Made by a program: the position numbers and the translations under genes
Shown here: positions 8,606 through 18,110 of the stretch, piece after piece
Layout: each line of letters opens with the position of its first letter
Position numbering within the stretch: the stretch's first letter is position 1
Notes under the pieces: model-generated
Seen by the model: the letters and a program-made list of their open reading frames with translations, nothing else
Told to the model about the DNA's origin: nothing
Databases searched by the model: none
Assembly (NCBI GenBank): GCA_002021875.1
Contig: CP018627.1
Span: 9,796,001 to 9,860,000, forward strand
Reading direction: 5' to 3'
Origin: Streptomyces hygroscopicus
GTDB lineage: Bacteria > Actinomycetota > Actinomycetes > Streptomycetales > Streptomycetaceae
Length of the DNA stretch: 64,000 bases

Positions 8606-9694
8606 ATGAGCATCATCACGACCGCCACGGCCAAGCTGGCCGACATCGCCGTGGAGACGGACCGCACCGACGCGGTGCAGTCCTTCGTCAAGCAGGAGAC
8701 GGTCCTGGTCGACATCACCACGGTGGACGGCAGCACGGGGACCGGCTACGCCTACACCATCGGCACCGGCGGAACCTCCGTACTGGCCCTGCTGCGGGAC
8801 CATCTGCTGCCCGCCCTCATCGGGCAGGACGCGCGCAATGTCGAGGCGCTGTGGCAGCGGCTGTTCGCCCTGACCCGCGCCACCACCACCGGAGCCATCA
8901 CCTCGCTCGCGCTCGCCGCCGTCGACACCGCGCTGTGGGACGTGCGCTGCAAGCGCGCGGGCGAGCCGCTGTGGCGGCTGGCCGGCGGCCACCGCCAGGA
9001 CGTTCCGGTCTACGACACCGAGGGCGGCTGGCTCCACCTGACCGCCGACGACCTGGTGAAGGGGGCGCTCCAGGCCCAGAAGGCCGGGTGGGCCGGTGTC
9101 AAGATCAAGGTGGGCAAGCCGCATGCCGCCGAGGACGCGGAGCGCCTGCGCGCCGTACGAGAGGCCGTCGGCCCCTCGCTGCACATCATGACGGACGCCA
9201 ATCAATCGCAGACGATGTCCTCGGCCCTCCAACTGGCGGCCGCGCTGGAGCCCTACGACCCGTACTGGATCGAGGAGCCCCTGCCGGCGGACGACATCAG
9301 CGGCCATGCCCGGCTGGCGCGTGCGACACGGATTCCCGTCGCTGTCGGCGAGTCCCTGTACTCGCCCGCGCAGTTCCGCACCTACCTCGAGACGGGCGCC
9401 GCTTCCATCGTGCAGGTCGACGCCGCCCGCATCGGCGGGATCACTCCCTGGCTCAAGGTCGCCCACACGGCGGAGAGCCACAACGTCATGGTGTGCCCGC
9501 ACTTCCTGATGGAGCTGCATGTCAGCCTCGTGGCCGCGGTGCCCAACGGCAGGTTCGTCGAGTACATCCCGCAGTTGCGGGCGGTCACCCGCGGCGAGCT
9601 GACGATCCGCGACGGGCGGGCCGTGGCGCCCGACGTTCCGGGGATCGGCATCGACTGGGACATGGACGCCATCGACGACCGGAGGGTGTCATGA
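8606..9694 (+). CDS. Mandelate racemase/muconate lactonizing family protein (enolase-superfamily sugar-acid dehydratase)
   Basis: 362 residues with the full mandelate-racemase-subgroup set: K166-I-K168 on strand 2 (base), metal ligands D197, E223 and E249, and the D272/H299 dyad. It should abstract the proton next to a carboxylate, most likely dehydrating an aldonic or aldaric acid to a 2-keto-3-deoxy acid; the substrate cannot be read from sequence. The gene sits between the binding protein and the permeases of a sugar transporter. Its stop overlaps the next start (ATGA at 9691), so enzyme and importer are co-translated. Confidence 0.88.
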   Translation: MSIITTATAKLADIAVETDRTDAVQSFVKQETVLVDITTVDGSTGTGYAYTIGTGGTSVLALLRDHLLPALIGQDARNVEALWQRLFALTRATTTGAITSLALAAVDTALWDVRCKRAGEPLWRLAGGHRQDVPVYDTEGGWLHLTADDLVKGALQAQKAGWAGVKIKVGKPHAAEDAERLRAVREAVGPSLHIMTDANQSQTMSSALQLAAALEPYDPYWIEEPLPADDISGHARLARATRIPVAVGESLYSPAQFRTYLETGAASIVQVDAARIGGITPWLKVAHTAESHNVMVCPHFLMELHVSLVAAVPNGRFVEYIPQLRAVTRGELTIRDGRAVAPDVPGIGIDWDMDAIDDRRVS

Positions 9695-10770
9695 CAACGC
9701 CCGTCCTCCCGCCGGGCACCGACACCGGCCCCGCCGGGGCCACGCCGCCGCGTCCGGTGCACCGGCTGCCGTTCTGGGTCAACCAGCGGCTCGGGCTGCT
9801 GGTGCTCGTCGTCGGCCTCAGCGCCCTGTTCGGCGTGGCGCAGCCGGCGTTCCTCGACGAACGGCTCGTGCTGTTCCCGCTGGTGCGGGACGTCTCGACG
9901 CTGACAGTGGTGGCGCTCGCCCAGATGGTCGTGCTCTCGGTGGGGCATATGAACCTGGCCGTCGGGCGGATGGCCGCCTTCGGAGCCCTGTTCGCGGGAT
10001 TCGGATACGACCGGCTGGACCTGCCACTGCCCCTGGGCCTGCTGCTGTGCCTGCTGGCCGGGGCCGCCATCGGCGCGCTGACCGGCTGGATCATCACCCG
10101 TACCGGGGTCAGTTCGTTCGTGGTGACCCTGGCGATGGACTTCGCGCTGCTGGGACTCGTCTCCCTGCTCTACTCGGCCCTGACCGAGAACGCCGCCTTC
10201 ACCAGCAAGCCGTCCGGGCTCGCGGAACTGCGCTCGTACTCGCTGGCCGACATCTGCGTCGGGCCGGTGTGCGGCTCCCCGGTCATCCCGCAGTTGGCGC
10301 AGTTCACCGTCCTGGCACTGGTCGGCCTCGGTTTCCTGTACGCCCGCACCCGCATCGGCCGGGAGCTGCTGCTCACCGGGGCGAACCCCGCGGCGGCTGA
10401 GCTGTCCGGCATTCCCACCGGCCGCCGCCTCATCCTGGCGCACACGCTCTCGGGGCTGCTCGCCGCGCTCGCCGGATTCATGGCCGCCGTCGGTACCGGA
10501 ACGTTCCGCGCCTCCATCGGGGACGACTTCATGCTGCCGTCCTTCCTCGGCTCGGTGCTCGGCGGCACCCTGCTCACCGGCGGCGTCGTCTCCGTACTGG
10601 GCGCTCTGCTGGGCACATCCCTGGTCGGCGTCATCCGCAAGGGGCTCGATCTGCTCGGTGTCGGTCTGGAAAGCCTGAACATCTACCTCGGCTGCGTACT
10701 ACTGCTGGCCCTCTCGGCCGACCGGGTGCGCACCGTGGTGGCCCATCGCAAGGTGGTGCGCTCCACATGA
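9691..10770 (+). CDS. Sugar ABC transporter permease (RbsC-like)
   Basis: 359 residues and strongly hydrophobic, with about 9-10 membrane spans and a cytoplasmic N-terminal tail of about 30 residues. The RbsC-family hallmarks are present: VGHMNLAVGRMAAFGA near the third span and TGANPAAAELSGIPT, the EAA-like loop that contacts the ATPase. The frame stays open far upstream across the two previous genes, but the start is fixed by the ATGA overlap with the dehydratase. It ends in another ATGA overlap with the second permease, consistent with a heterodimeric channel. Confidence 0.88.
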   Translation: MTTPVLPPGTDTGPAGATPPRPVHRLPFWVNQRLGLLVLVVGLSALFGVAQPAFLDERLVLFPLVRDVSTLTVVALAQMVVLSVGHMNLAVGRMAAFGALFAGFGYDRLDLPLPLGLLLCLLAGAAIGALTGWIITRTGVSSFVVTLAMDFALLGLVSLLYSALTENAAFTSKPSGLAELRSYSLADICVGPVCGSPVIPQLAQFTVLALVGLGFLYARTRIGRELLLTGANPAAAELSGIPTGRRLILAHTLSGLLAALAGFMAAVGTGTFRASIGDDFMLPSFLGSVLGGTLLTGGVVSVLGALLGTSLVGVIRKGLDLLGVGLESLNIYLGCVLLLALSADRVRTVVAHRKVVRST

Positions 10771-11843
10771 ACACGATCCGCGAGCGGGGAGAGCGGGGCG
10801 CCGCGGTCCTGCGCCGCTTCTCCCGCTCCACCACGATGACCCTGCTGTGCGTGGTGCTGGCCGGCTACCTCGCCCTGGGCGTGGCCTCCTCCGGCGCGTT
10901 CCTCGAGGGCCCTTCGGTACGGACCTTCCTGCGGTACCTGGCCACCCCTGTCCTCATCGGGCTGGCCCAGATGGTCGCGCTGTGCGTCGGACAGCTCAAC
11001 CTCGCGGTCGGCGCGCTCGGCGGCTTCACCGCCTGCCTGATGGGCGTCCTCATGGCGGACCAGGGTGTGCCCGCCGGGGTCGCGGTGGCGGCCGGTGTGC
11101 TGGCGGCCACCGCCATCGGCCTGGCGACCGGCCTGTGCATCGTGGCGACGAAGATCAACGGCTTCATCGTCACACTCGGGACGATGACCATCCTCCAGGG
11201 GGCGCAGTACTGGCTGGTGGGCACGCGCACCGTCGACGGATACTCCGCGGGCCTGAAGGACCTCGGCAGGGCGGCCCCGCTGAACGTCCCGCTGGTGTTC
11301 GTCACGGCTCTGGCCGCCGCGGCCCTGCTCGCCGCCTTCCTGTACCGCAGCACCGCCGGCCGGCGGCTCCTGGCGGCGGGCGGCAACCCGCTGGCGGCCA
11401 GGCTGTCGGGCATCTCCACCGACCGGCAGATCGTGCTCGCCCACACTCTGTCCGGGCTCTTGATCGGCGTGGCCGCCCTGACCGCGACGGCGTCGCTGCC
11501 CGGAGTCAACCGCAGTGTCGGCGGCGACTGGCTGCTGCCCAGCTTCGCGGCTCCCATCATCGGCGGCGTGGCCCTCACCGGAGGGTCGGTCGCCGTGCTC
11601 GGCACGGTGCTGGCGGCCTTCGTGATGCGGCTCATCGACGCCGCACGCGCACAGTTCTCGCTCGACCCGAGCTGGGTGAACTTCCTCATCGGCGTGGTCG
11701 TGCTCGGCACGGTGGTCGGCGGCCGTATCCACCAGACCCACCTGGAAAAGCGGGACGGTTCGCGCGGCAGCGTACCGCCCGCACCACCGCCGAGTGACGC
11801 GCGACCGACTGCCGTCCTGCCGCACACGGGAGGTTCCGGATGA
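10767..11843 (+). CDS. Second sugar ABC transporter permease (RbsC-like)
   Basis: 358 residues and about 9 membrane spans. It is a paralogue of the preceding gene: CVGQLNLAVGALGGFTA and AAGGNPLAARLSGISTDR align with the same loops there. Two non-identical permeases plus a single ATPase with two nucleotide domains is a common actinobacterial variant of the ribose-type importer. The Ser/Pro-rich C-terminal tail is disordered. The start overlaps the previous stop and the stop overlaps the ATPase start (ATGA at 11840). Confidence 0.87.
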   Translation: MNTIRERGERGAAVLRRFSRSTTMTLLCVVLAGYLALGVASSGAFLEGPSVRTFLRYLATPVLIGLAQMVALCVGQLNLAVGALGGFTACLMGVLMADQGVPAGVAVAAGVLAATAIGLATGLCIVATKINGFIVTLGTMTILQGAQYWLVGTRTVDGYSAGLKDLGRAAPLNVPLVFVTALAAAALLAAFLYRSTAGRRLLAAGGNPLAARLSGISTDRQIVLAHTLSGLLIGVAALTATASLPGVNRSVGGDWLLPSFAAPIIGGVALTGGSVAVLGTVLAAFVMRLIDAARAQFSLDPSWVNFLIGVVVLGTVVGGRIHQTHLEKRDGSRGSVPPAPPPSDARPTAVLPHTGGSG

Positions 11844-13384
11844 GCGACGTCCTTCTCGAATGCCACGCCATCGTCAAGGTCTTTCCCGGCGTACGGGCCC
11901 TGGACGGCGTCGGACTGCGGCTGGCCGAGGGATCCATCCACGCGCTGCTCGGCGAGAACGGCGCGGGAAAGTCCACCCTCATCAAGGTCCTGACCGGGGT
12001 GCACACGCCCAACGGCGGCCGTCTCACCTGGTGCGGCGGCGAGGTCCACCTGCGTTCACCGCAGGAGGCCACCCGCACCGGCATCGGCGTGGTGCACCAG
12101 GAGCGCAATCTGATTCCGGGCTTCTCGGTGGCCGAGAACATCACCTTGCAGAGCCCTCCCTCGCACCGCGGTCTGATCGACCGCGCGGCCATGACCGCCC
12201 CCGCTCTGAGGTGCCTCGGTGAGCTGGGTCTGGACCTCGACCCGGACCAGCCGGTCCGTGAACTGTCCGTGGCACAACAGCAGTTGGTGGAGATCGCGAA
12301 GGCCCTGTACACCGAGAGCCGGGTGCTGCTCCTGGACGAGCCGACCGCTTCCCTCTCCCCGCAGGAGGCGGAGCGCCTGTTCGAGGTCGTCCGGCGGCTG
12401 AAGGCCCGGGGGACATGTGTCGTCTTCGTCAGTCACAAACTGGAGGAGGTGTTCGCCATCTGCGACACCGTCACCGTGCTGCGCGACGGCAGGTCCGTGC
12501 TCGAGTCCTCGCCGCTCGCCGACCACACCCACGACGATGTGGTCGGTCTCATGGTGGGCCGCGCCCACTCGGCCACCGAGCTGCGCCCGCGGGAGGTGGA
12601 CACGTCCGCGGCGCCGGTGCTCTCGTTCGACGACGTCTCCACCGCCGCCGGGCACCGGGACATCAGCCTGGACGTCCGGCCCGGCGAGATCGTCGGTCTG
12701 TACGGACTGGTCGGCGCGGGGCGCAGCGAACTGGTCAAGGCCATGCTCGGCCTCGACCGCGTCACCGGCGGCGAGATCCGGGTGCATGGCAAGCCGGTGC
12801 GCATCACCTCTCCCCGGCAGGCCCTGCACCGCTTCGGCATCGGCTATCTCACCGAGAACCGTAAGGAGGAAGGGGTCTTCCTGGAGCAGCCCATCGCCCG
12901 GAACATCACGGTGACGGTGTGGAAGAGGCTGGCGAAGGCGTTCGGCTTCGTCTCCGCGCGCGAGGAGCGGCAGGTGGCGCACGACCTCGTCGAACGTCTC
13001 GGCATCCGCATCTTTGGGCTGGGGCAGAACGCCGGTGAGCTGTCCGGTGGCAACCAGCAGAAGGTGAGCCTGGCGAAGTGGCTGGCGGCCGACACCCGGC
13101 TGCTCATCGTCGACGAGCCGACCGTCGGTGTCGATGTGCGCACCAAGCACGCCTTCCACGAACTCATCTGGGAACTGGCCCGCGATGGCCTGCCCATCCT
13201 GCTGATCAGCAGCGACCTCGCGGAGATGATCACGCTCGCGGACCGGGTGGCCGTGATGGCCGACCACCGGATCCGCGGTGAGGTGGACAACGACCGCGAC
13301 TACGAGCGGATGAGCGGCCGGATCATCCGCATCATCCACGACCGCGCGACCTCGGCCGTGCGCCCGCGGGCGGTGGAGGCATGA
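11840..13384 (+). CDS. Sugar ABC transporter ATP-binding protein with two nucleotide-binding domains (RbsA/MglA-like)
   Basis: 514 residues. The first ATPase domain has Walker A GENGAGKST, Walker B LLLDEPTASL and H-loop FVSHK. The second domain, from about 255, opens with a degenerate GLVGAGRSEL P-loop, as usual in RbsA proteins, followed by LSGGNQQKV and IVDEPTVGVD. This is the standard length and layout for monosaccharide importers of the CUT2 class. It is the last gene of the transporter operon; a GC-rich imperfect repeat follows at 13390-13440 and may serve as a terminator. Confidence 0.92.
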   Translation: MSDVLLECHAIVKVFPGVRALDGVGLRLAEGSIHALLGENGAGKSTLIKVLTGVHTPNGGRLTWCGGEVHLRSPQEATRTGIGVVHQERNLIPGFSVAENITLQSPPSHRGLIDRAAMTAPALRCLGELGLDLDPDQPVRELSVAQQQLVEIAKALYTESRVLLLDEPTASLSPQEAERLFEVVRRLKARGTCVVFVSHKLEEVFAICDTVTVLRDGRSVLESSPLADHTHDDVVGLMVGRAHSATELRPREVDTSAAPVLSFDDVSTAAGHRDISLDVRPGEIVGLYGLVGAGRSELVKAMLGLDRVTGGEIRVHGKPVRITSPRQALHRFGIGYLTENRKEEGVFLEQPIARNITVTVWKRLAKAFGFVSAREERQVAHDLVERLGIRIFGLGQNAGELSGGNQQKVSLAKWLAADTRLLIVDEPTVGVDVRTKHAFHELIWELARDGLPILLISSDLAEMITLADRVAVMADHRIRGEVDNDRDYERMSGRIIRIIHDRATSAVRPRAVEA

Positions 13385-13482
13385 CCGGGCCGGGCTGACC
13401 CCGCCCCGGGCAGGCGGGCTGGCCCCGCCCCGGCCGCGCAGATGCCGGGCGCCGCGCGGTCAGGACGCCACGCGGTCAGGAC

Positions 13483-14193
13483 TTATCGTCCTTGGCTGAG
13501 CTGGCGCCGGAGGCTGCGGGCGAGGTGTTCCGCCATCGCCTCGGCCGCGCGGTCGGGGTTGCGGCGCAATATCGCGTTCAGCACGCGCTGGTGCTCGGCG
13601 AGGGTCGGGTCCTCGGCGTCGAGAACGCTGCTGAGCCGGAAGATGTGCAGATGGGAGTGGAGCCGCTCCACCGCGTCCGCGAGCAGCGGCCGCCCGGACG
13701 CCCGCGCGATCGCGTCGTGGAAGCGCTGGTCGAGGGCGGCGAAGTCGCGGTAGGCCGCATAGCGCCCGGCGGTCCCTGAATGGGACTGCATCTCCTCCGC
13801 GATCCGCTCGATGCCGTCGAGCTGAGCCTCACCGGCGTTGCCCGCCGCGAGCGCTGCCGCCCTCGGCTCCAGCAACTGCCGCATCTCGAAGAGTTCCTCG
13901 AGCCCCTGGCGGGTCAGCAGCTCGGTGGTGCGGTACCCCGAGAGCGGCCTCTTCACCACCAGGCCGTCGGACTCCAGCCTGGCCAGCGCCTCCCTGATGG
14001 GGGTCGGTGAGACGCTCAGGGCGCGGGCCAGAGCCTCGATGCTGACCCGCGCGCCGGGGGTGATCTCATGGTCCATGACCATGGCCTTGATGTTCTCGTA
14101 GACGCTGTCCGACAGGGCCTGACGGGCGGGGGACAGGTCCCGGCCGTGCCCTTCGCGCGGTGCCCCGAGCGCGGAGGTGTCGTGCGGTGGCAT
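13483..14193 (-). CDS. GntR-family (FCD/FadR subgroup) transcriptional regulator
   Basis: 236 residues. An N-terminal winged helix (VYENIKAMVM, then IEALARALSVSPTPIREAL) is followed by an all-helical FCD ligand domain from about 105, with the usual metal/acid-binding Asp and His residues (D, FH, LAEHQ). FCD regulators commonly sense sugar acids and other carboxylates. Convergent position right after the ABC-dehydratase operon makes it the probable regulator of that operon. Upstream is a 10-bp perfect inverted repeat at 14202-14236. Confidence 0.88.
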   Translation of the reverse strand: MPPHDTSALGAPREGHGRDLSPARQALSDSVYENIKAMVMDHEITPGARVSIEALARALSVSPTPIREALARLESDGLVVKRPLSGYRTTELLTRQGLEELFEMRQLLEPRAAALAAGNAGEAQLDGIERIAEEMQSHSGTAGRYAAYRDFAALDQRFHDAIARASGRPLLADAVERLHSHLHIFRLSSVLDAEDPTLAEHQRVLNAILRRNPDRAAEAMAEHLARSLRRQLSQGR

Positions 14194-14548
14194 CCGGCCT
14201 CCTGGTGCTGTTCGGGGCTTGTCGGGACAGCACCAGTTTACCCAGGTGAGAGACGGGGTTCAGGGGCGAGCCGGAGGGGCCGGGCGCAGCACGGCCGCTC
14301 CGGTGCCGCCGACGCGCCGCGGGCCGACGTCCGGAGCGCGGACGCGAAGGTGGCCATCGCGCTCCACCCGACGTGTCCGGTGCGGCCGCCGCTTGATCTC
14401 GGCGTAGGCAGCGGGGTGGCTGTCGGCTACGTGAGCGTCGATGTCAGGCCCCTCTGTAAGGATCAGACGCGTTCCGCACACCACGCGACGGGGCCGGGAG
14501 CCGCCGCGTCCGGTGGCGTGCCTGCCATCACTTCCAGAGGAGACGACG
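14194..14548. other. 355-bp intergenic region between GntR and the propeller-like gene
   Basis: Divergent promoter region. The left end holds the CTGGTGCTGT / ACAGCACCAG inverted repeat and a small AT patch (AGTTTACCC). The remainder is GC-rich, with short open frames but no coding signal I trust. Confidence 0.5.
14202..14236 (-). promoter_or_regulatory. Inverted repeat in front of GntR
   Basis: CTGGTGCTGT (14202-14211) and ACAGCACCAG (14227-14236) are perfect 10-bp arms with a 15-nt spacer, 8 bp upstream of the GntR ATG. It could be an autoregulatory operator or a leader hairpin. Confidence 0.35.
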
Positions 14549-15949
14549 ATGTCGACCGACATGTACGGCGTACGGGTTCTTGCCGTGGATCCCGATGAAC
14601 TCCGCGTCAGATTCCTGGTGTTCGCCGTCTACTACGACGTCGGCTCGCGCACGCACATCCCGCTGCCGAACGAGGAGCCCACCACCTTCCTGCACTTCCT
14701 CTGGGAGGCCGCATCCGGCTATCTGGGCCCCGCTGACGAACGCACGGGGCCGCTCGGGCACGCCGTGAGCACCGACCACCTCCTCGACTACGAATGGGCC
14801 GACACCAACGCCCGCCGGTTCATCTCCCGGGTCGAGCGTGTGGAACTCCGCAACTACCCGCTGACCGAAGCCGCGTGGGAGGAGATGCACGACTTCTACT
14901 ACGAGCGCGATGGCTCCTGGAAGGACGAGGACCTGCTGGTCCAGGCCGAGTACGAGATCCGGGTCACCGACCGCAAGTGGCTGGAGCCGCTGAGCGTGGG
15001 CGACGGCTGGGGCTCGGCGGCCTTCCCGCTCAACGGCGACAGCTGGACGGCCGAGGACTCCCCGCACATACCCGACCTGGCCCGACCGGCCGTCACCCTG
15101 CGGCCGTTCGCGACCACGACCGGCAGCGTCACCTACGACCACGTCGCCGGGACGGACTTCTCCGACGACGGCAAGTACCTGGCCGTGTGCAGCGATCAGG
15201 GGCGGGTGTGGGTCTACGACACCGCCGACTGGAGCGAGGTGGTGCACACCCGCGCCGGTGACTGGATCGTGCCGCTGATGATGTGGGTGCCGGGCGGGCA
15301 CATTCTCGTGGTCAAGGGCTACAGCAGCGGCGGCGAGCCCGAGGAGGAGAAGCAGTGGGCCTACGACGTCGACCGGCGGGCGGAGGTCGACGCACCCTTT
15401 CAGCGCGGGCATCTGCGCTCCCGCGACGGCGCGTACCGCATCAGGCCGAACGGCGCGGGCGAGGGCGGCGTCGACGTGTACGGCGACGAGCCCGAGCCCT
15501 CCCGCCGGATCTCCCACGCCGGTGAGTGGGACCCGATCCAGTGCACGGCCTTCTCCGGCGACGCCGCACGGCTCTTCCTCGGCGCGCAGCAGAACCTCTA
15601 CGTCGTCGACCCGGCCACGGGCGAGGTGATCGACAAGGTCGACGATGCCTCGGAACGGCTGTTCACCCTCGCCTCGAACGAGGACGGCAGCTATCTGGCC
15701 GTCGGCAGCTTCAGCCGCAAGCTGGGCTATCTGGAGTTCCGCGAGGAGCGCCCGCATGAACTGTGCGTATGGCGGATGGCCGACAAGAAGATCATCCTCG
15801 GCCGCCAGCTGCGCACCTACGTCGACGGCCTCAGCTGGTCCCCGGACAACCGCTGGCTCGCCGCCGCCCTGGAACCCCTCGCCAAGCGGGGCTTCCACGA
15901 GGGCAGGACCGAGCTGGCCATCTTCCCCATGGGCCCGGTCGACGACTGA
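14549..15949 (+). CDS. Cytoplasmic beta-propeller (WD40-like) protein of unknown function
   Basis: 466 residues from ATG 14549, with a GAGGAG ribosome site; the longer upstream frame was rejected. There is no signal peptide. The N-terminal half (to about 165) is acidic and unlike any family I recognise. From about 195 there are propeller-like blades such as GTDFSDDGKYLAVCSDQGRV, FTLASNEDGSYLAVGSF and LSWSPDNRWLAAALEP. It stands alone between the GntR gene and convergent prpE, with a terminator hairpin after the stop. It may be a scaffold; I cannot assign a function. Confidence 0.75.
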   Translation: MSTDMYGVRVLAVDPDELRVRFLVFAVYYDVGSRTHIPLPNEEPTTFLHFLWEAASGYLGPADERTGPLGHAVSTDHLLDYEWADTNARRFISRVERVELRNYPLTEAAWEEMHDFYYERDGSWKDEDLLVQAEYEIRVTDRKWLEPLSVGDGWGSAAFPLNGDSWTAEDSPHIPDLARPAVTLRPFATTTGSVTYDHVAGTDFSDDGKYLAVCSDQGRVWVYDTADWSEVVHTRAGDWIVPLMMWVPGGHILVVKGYSSGGEPEEEKQWAYDVDRRAEVDAPFQRGHLRSRDGAYRIRPNGAGEGGVDVYGDEPEPSRRISHAGEWDPIQCTAFSGDAARLFLGAQQNLYVVDPATGEVIDKVDDASERLFTLASNEDGSYLAVGSFSRKLGYLEFREERPHELCVWRMADKKIILGRQLRTYVDGLSWSPDNRWLAAALEPLAKRGFHEGRTELAIFPMGPVDD

Positions 15950-15958
15950 GGCCGGTGT

Positions 15959-15986
15959 GCCCGGGGCGCGGCGCCTCGCCCCGGGC
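15959..15986. terminator. Bidirectional terminator between convergent genes
   Basis: Perfect 10-bp arms GCCCGGGGCG / CGCCCCGGGC with an 8-nt loop, 9 bp after one stop and 95 bp from the convergent prpE stop. There is no T-run, as is usual in Streptomyces. Confidence 0.6.
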
Positions 15987-16081
15987 GGCTGTCCCATGGC
16001 CACCGTGACGCCTCGCCCGGGCGGGTCTGCGGATCGGTGAACCCGTCCACCACCGGCCCAGGCGCTGTCGGCGAGGGACGC

Positions 16082-17959
16082 TCACTCGGGGCGCAGCACG
16101 GGCCGCAGCGCGTCCAGCACCGACGGGTCCTCGATCGTCGACGGCACCGGTTCGTCGCGCCCGTCGGCGATCCCGCGCATCGTCTTGCGCAGGATCTTTC
16201 CCGACCGGGTCTTGGGCAGTGCCTCCACGACCGAGACGGCCCGGAACGCGGCGACCGGGCCGATCTCCCGGCGTACCGCCGCGACCAGCTCCTCGCGGAG
16301 GTCTTCGTCGCTGATCTCGGCGCCCACCTTGAGCACCACGAAGCCCCGGGGCAGCTGGCCCTTGAGCTCGTCGTGCATCCCGATCACCGCACACTCGGCG
16401 ACGGCCGGGTGCGCCGCGAGCACCGCTTCCATCGCACCGGTGGACAATCGGTGCCCCGCGACGTTGATCACGTCGTCGGTGCGGCCCATGACGAACAGAT
16501 AGCCGTCCGCGTCGCGGTACCCGGAGTCACCGGTCAGGTAGTAGCCCTCGTACTGGGACAGATACGCCTCGATGAACCGCTGGTCGTCACCCCACAGCGT
16601 GGGAAGCGCGCCGGGCGGCAGCGGAAGCCGGATCGCGATCACGCCCTCCTGGCCCGCGGGCAGTTCGGTACCGCCCTGGTCCAGGACGCGCACATCCCAG
16701 CCGGGAACCGGAACCGTGGCCGACCCGGGCTTGACCGGCATCGGCTCCAGCCCGTGGAGGTTCGCCGCGATCGCCCAGCCGGTCTCGGTCTGCCACCAAT
16801 GGTCGATGACCGGTGTGCCGAGGTGGCGGTGCGCCCAGTGGTAGGTCTCGGGGTCGAGCCGCTCCCCGGCCATGAAGAGGGTGCGGAACGACGACAGGTC
16901 GTACTTCTTCAGCTCGGCGGCTTCCGAGTCGAGCTTTTTGATCGCCCGCAACGCCGTGGGAGCGGTGAACAGCGCCTTCACCCCGTGGTCGCTGATCACC
17001 CGCCAGAACGCGCCGGCATCCGGGGTGCCCACCGGCTTGCCCTCGTACAGCACGGTGGTCGCACCGATCAGCAGCGGCGCGTAGACGATGTAGGAGTGAC
17101 CGACCACCCAGCCGACGTCGGACGCGGTCCACCAGACGTCGCCCGGCCCGATGTCATAGATCGAAGCCATGGACCACGCCAGCGCCACCGCATGGCCGCC
17201 GTTGTCACGGACGACGCCCTTCGGCCTGCCGGTGGTACCGGAGGTGTACAGCACATACAGCGGGTCGGTCGCCGCCACCGGGACCGGGCCGACCGGCTCG
17301 GCGCGGGCGACGAGGTCCGCCCAGTCCACGTAACGCCCGCCGAGCTCCGCTCGCGCCCGGTCGCGCTGCAGGATGACGACCTTGTCCGGCTGATGGGTGG
17401 TCAGGCCGAGCGCCGCCTCGACGATGGGCTGGTACTCCACGACCCGCGTCGGCTCGATCCCGCAGGACGCCGCGACGATCACGGCCGGTTCGGCGTCCTC
17501 GATACGGGCGGCCAGCTCCTTGGGCGCGAAGCCGCCGAAGACCACCGAGTGCACCGCGCCGATCCTGGCGCAGGCCAGCATGGCGACGACCGCCTCGGGC
17601 ACCATCGGCATGTAGACGATGACCCGGTCGCCCTTGGCCACACCCAGCGAGCGCAGCGCCCCGGCGAAGAGCGCGACCTCGTCACGTAGCTCGGCGTAGC
17701 TGAAGCGCCGTACCGCACCGGTCACCGGGGAGTCGTAGATCAGCGCGGTCCGGTCGCCGTGGCCGTTCTCGACGTGGCGGTCCAACGCGTTGTAGGAGGT
17801 GTTGAGTTCACCGTCGGGGAACCACCGCAGGAGCGGCGCGCGGGAGTCGTCCAGGGCCTGGGTCGGTGGCCGGGTCCAGTCGATCGCCGCCGCCGCGTCC
17901 AGCCAGAACCCTTCGACATCCTCGAGGCTGCGGTGGTAAGTCTCGTCGTACGCGCCCAT
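16082..17959 (-). CDS. prpE: Propionyl-CoA synthetase (acyl-CoA synthetase, ANL superfamily)
   Basis: 625 residues, full length for PrpE/acetyl-CoA synthetase-type enzymes. The order is the N-terminal cap (YDETYHRSLED), AMP-binding core motif LYTSGTTGRPKG, adenylation motif WWQTETGWA, YLTGDSGYRD, and the C-terminal hinge and catalytic Lys in PKTRSGKILRKTMR, the residue that is acetylated in regulated members. It makes propionyl-AMP, then propionyl-CoA. NVAGHRLSTGAMEA near 515 is typical of PrpE rather than Acs. The gene is monocistronic with a convergent left neighbour; 151 bp separate its start from the next minus-strand gene's stop. Confidence 0.88.
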   Translation of the reverse strand: MGAYDETYHRSLEDVEGFWLDAAAAIDWTRPPTQALDDSRAPLLRWFPDGELNTSYNALDRHVENGHGDRTALIYDSPVTGAVRRFSYAELRDEVALFAGALRSLGVAKGDRVIVYMPMVPEAVVAMLACARIGAVHSVVFGGFAPKELAARIEDAEPAVIVAASCGIEPTRVVEYQPIVEAALGLTTHQPDKVVILQRDRARAELGGRYVDWADLVARAEPVGPVPVAATDPLYVLYTSGTTGRPKGVVRDNGGHAVALAWSMASIYDIGPGDVWWTASDVGWVVGHSYIVYAPLLIGATTVLYEGKPVGTPDAGAFWRVISDHGVKALFTAPTALRAIKKLDSEAAELKKYDLSSFRTLFMAGERLDPETYHWAHRHLGTPVIDHWWQTETGWAIAANLHGLEPMPVKPGSATVPVPGWDVRVLDQGGTELPAGQEGVIAIRLPLPPGALPTLWGDDQRFIEAYLSQYEGYYLTGDSGYRDADGYLFVMGRTDDVINVAGHRLSTGAMEAVLAAHPAVAECAVIGMHDELKGQLPRGFVVLKVGAEISDEDLREELVAAVRREIGPVAAFRAVSVVEALPKTRSGKILRKTMRGIADGRDEPVPSTIEDPSVLDALRPVLRPE

Positions 17960-18110
17960 CAGCGCCCCTTGCGTCGCTCGGCCTTGGAAAACTGTGAGCA
18001 GTGTGGCCCATCGACCGGACTGCGGCCAGCCCCGTCAGTGTGGTGCCTTCACGTGGCACCGTCTGACGCGGGGCTCCGGAATTCCTCGCCGGGGGCGTCC
18101 GAGCCGTTTG

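Noticed and set aside
7723..9690. Upstream extension of the first permease frame
   Set aside because: The open frame runs across the binding protein and dehydratase genes; the real start is the ATGA overlap at 9691.
16037..17689. 550-codon plus-strand frame opposite prpE
   Set aside because: Antisense to a full-length acyl-CoA synthetase gene; composition is typical of a third-position GC shadow.
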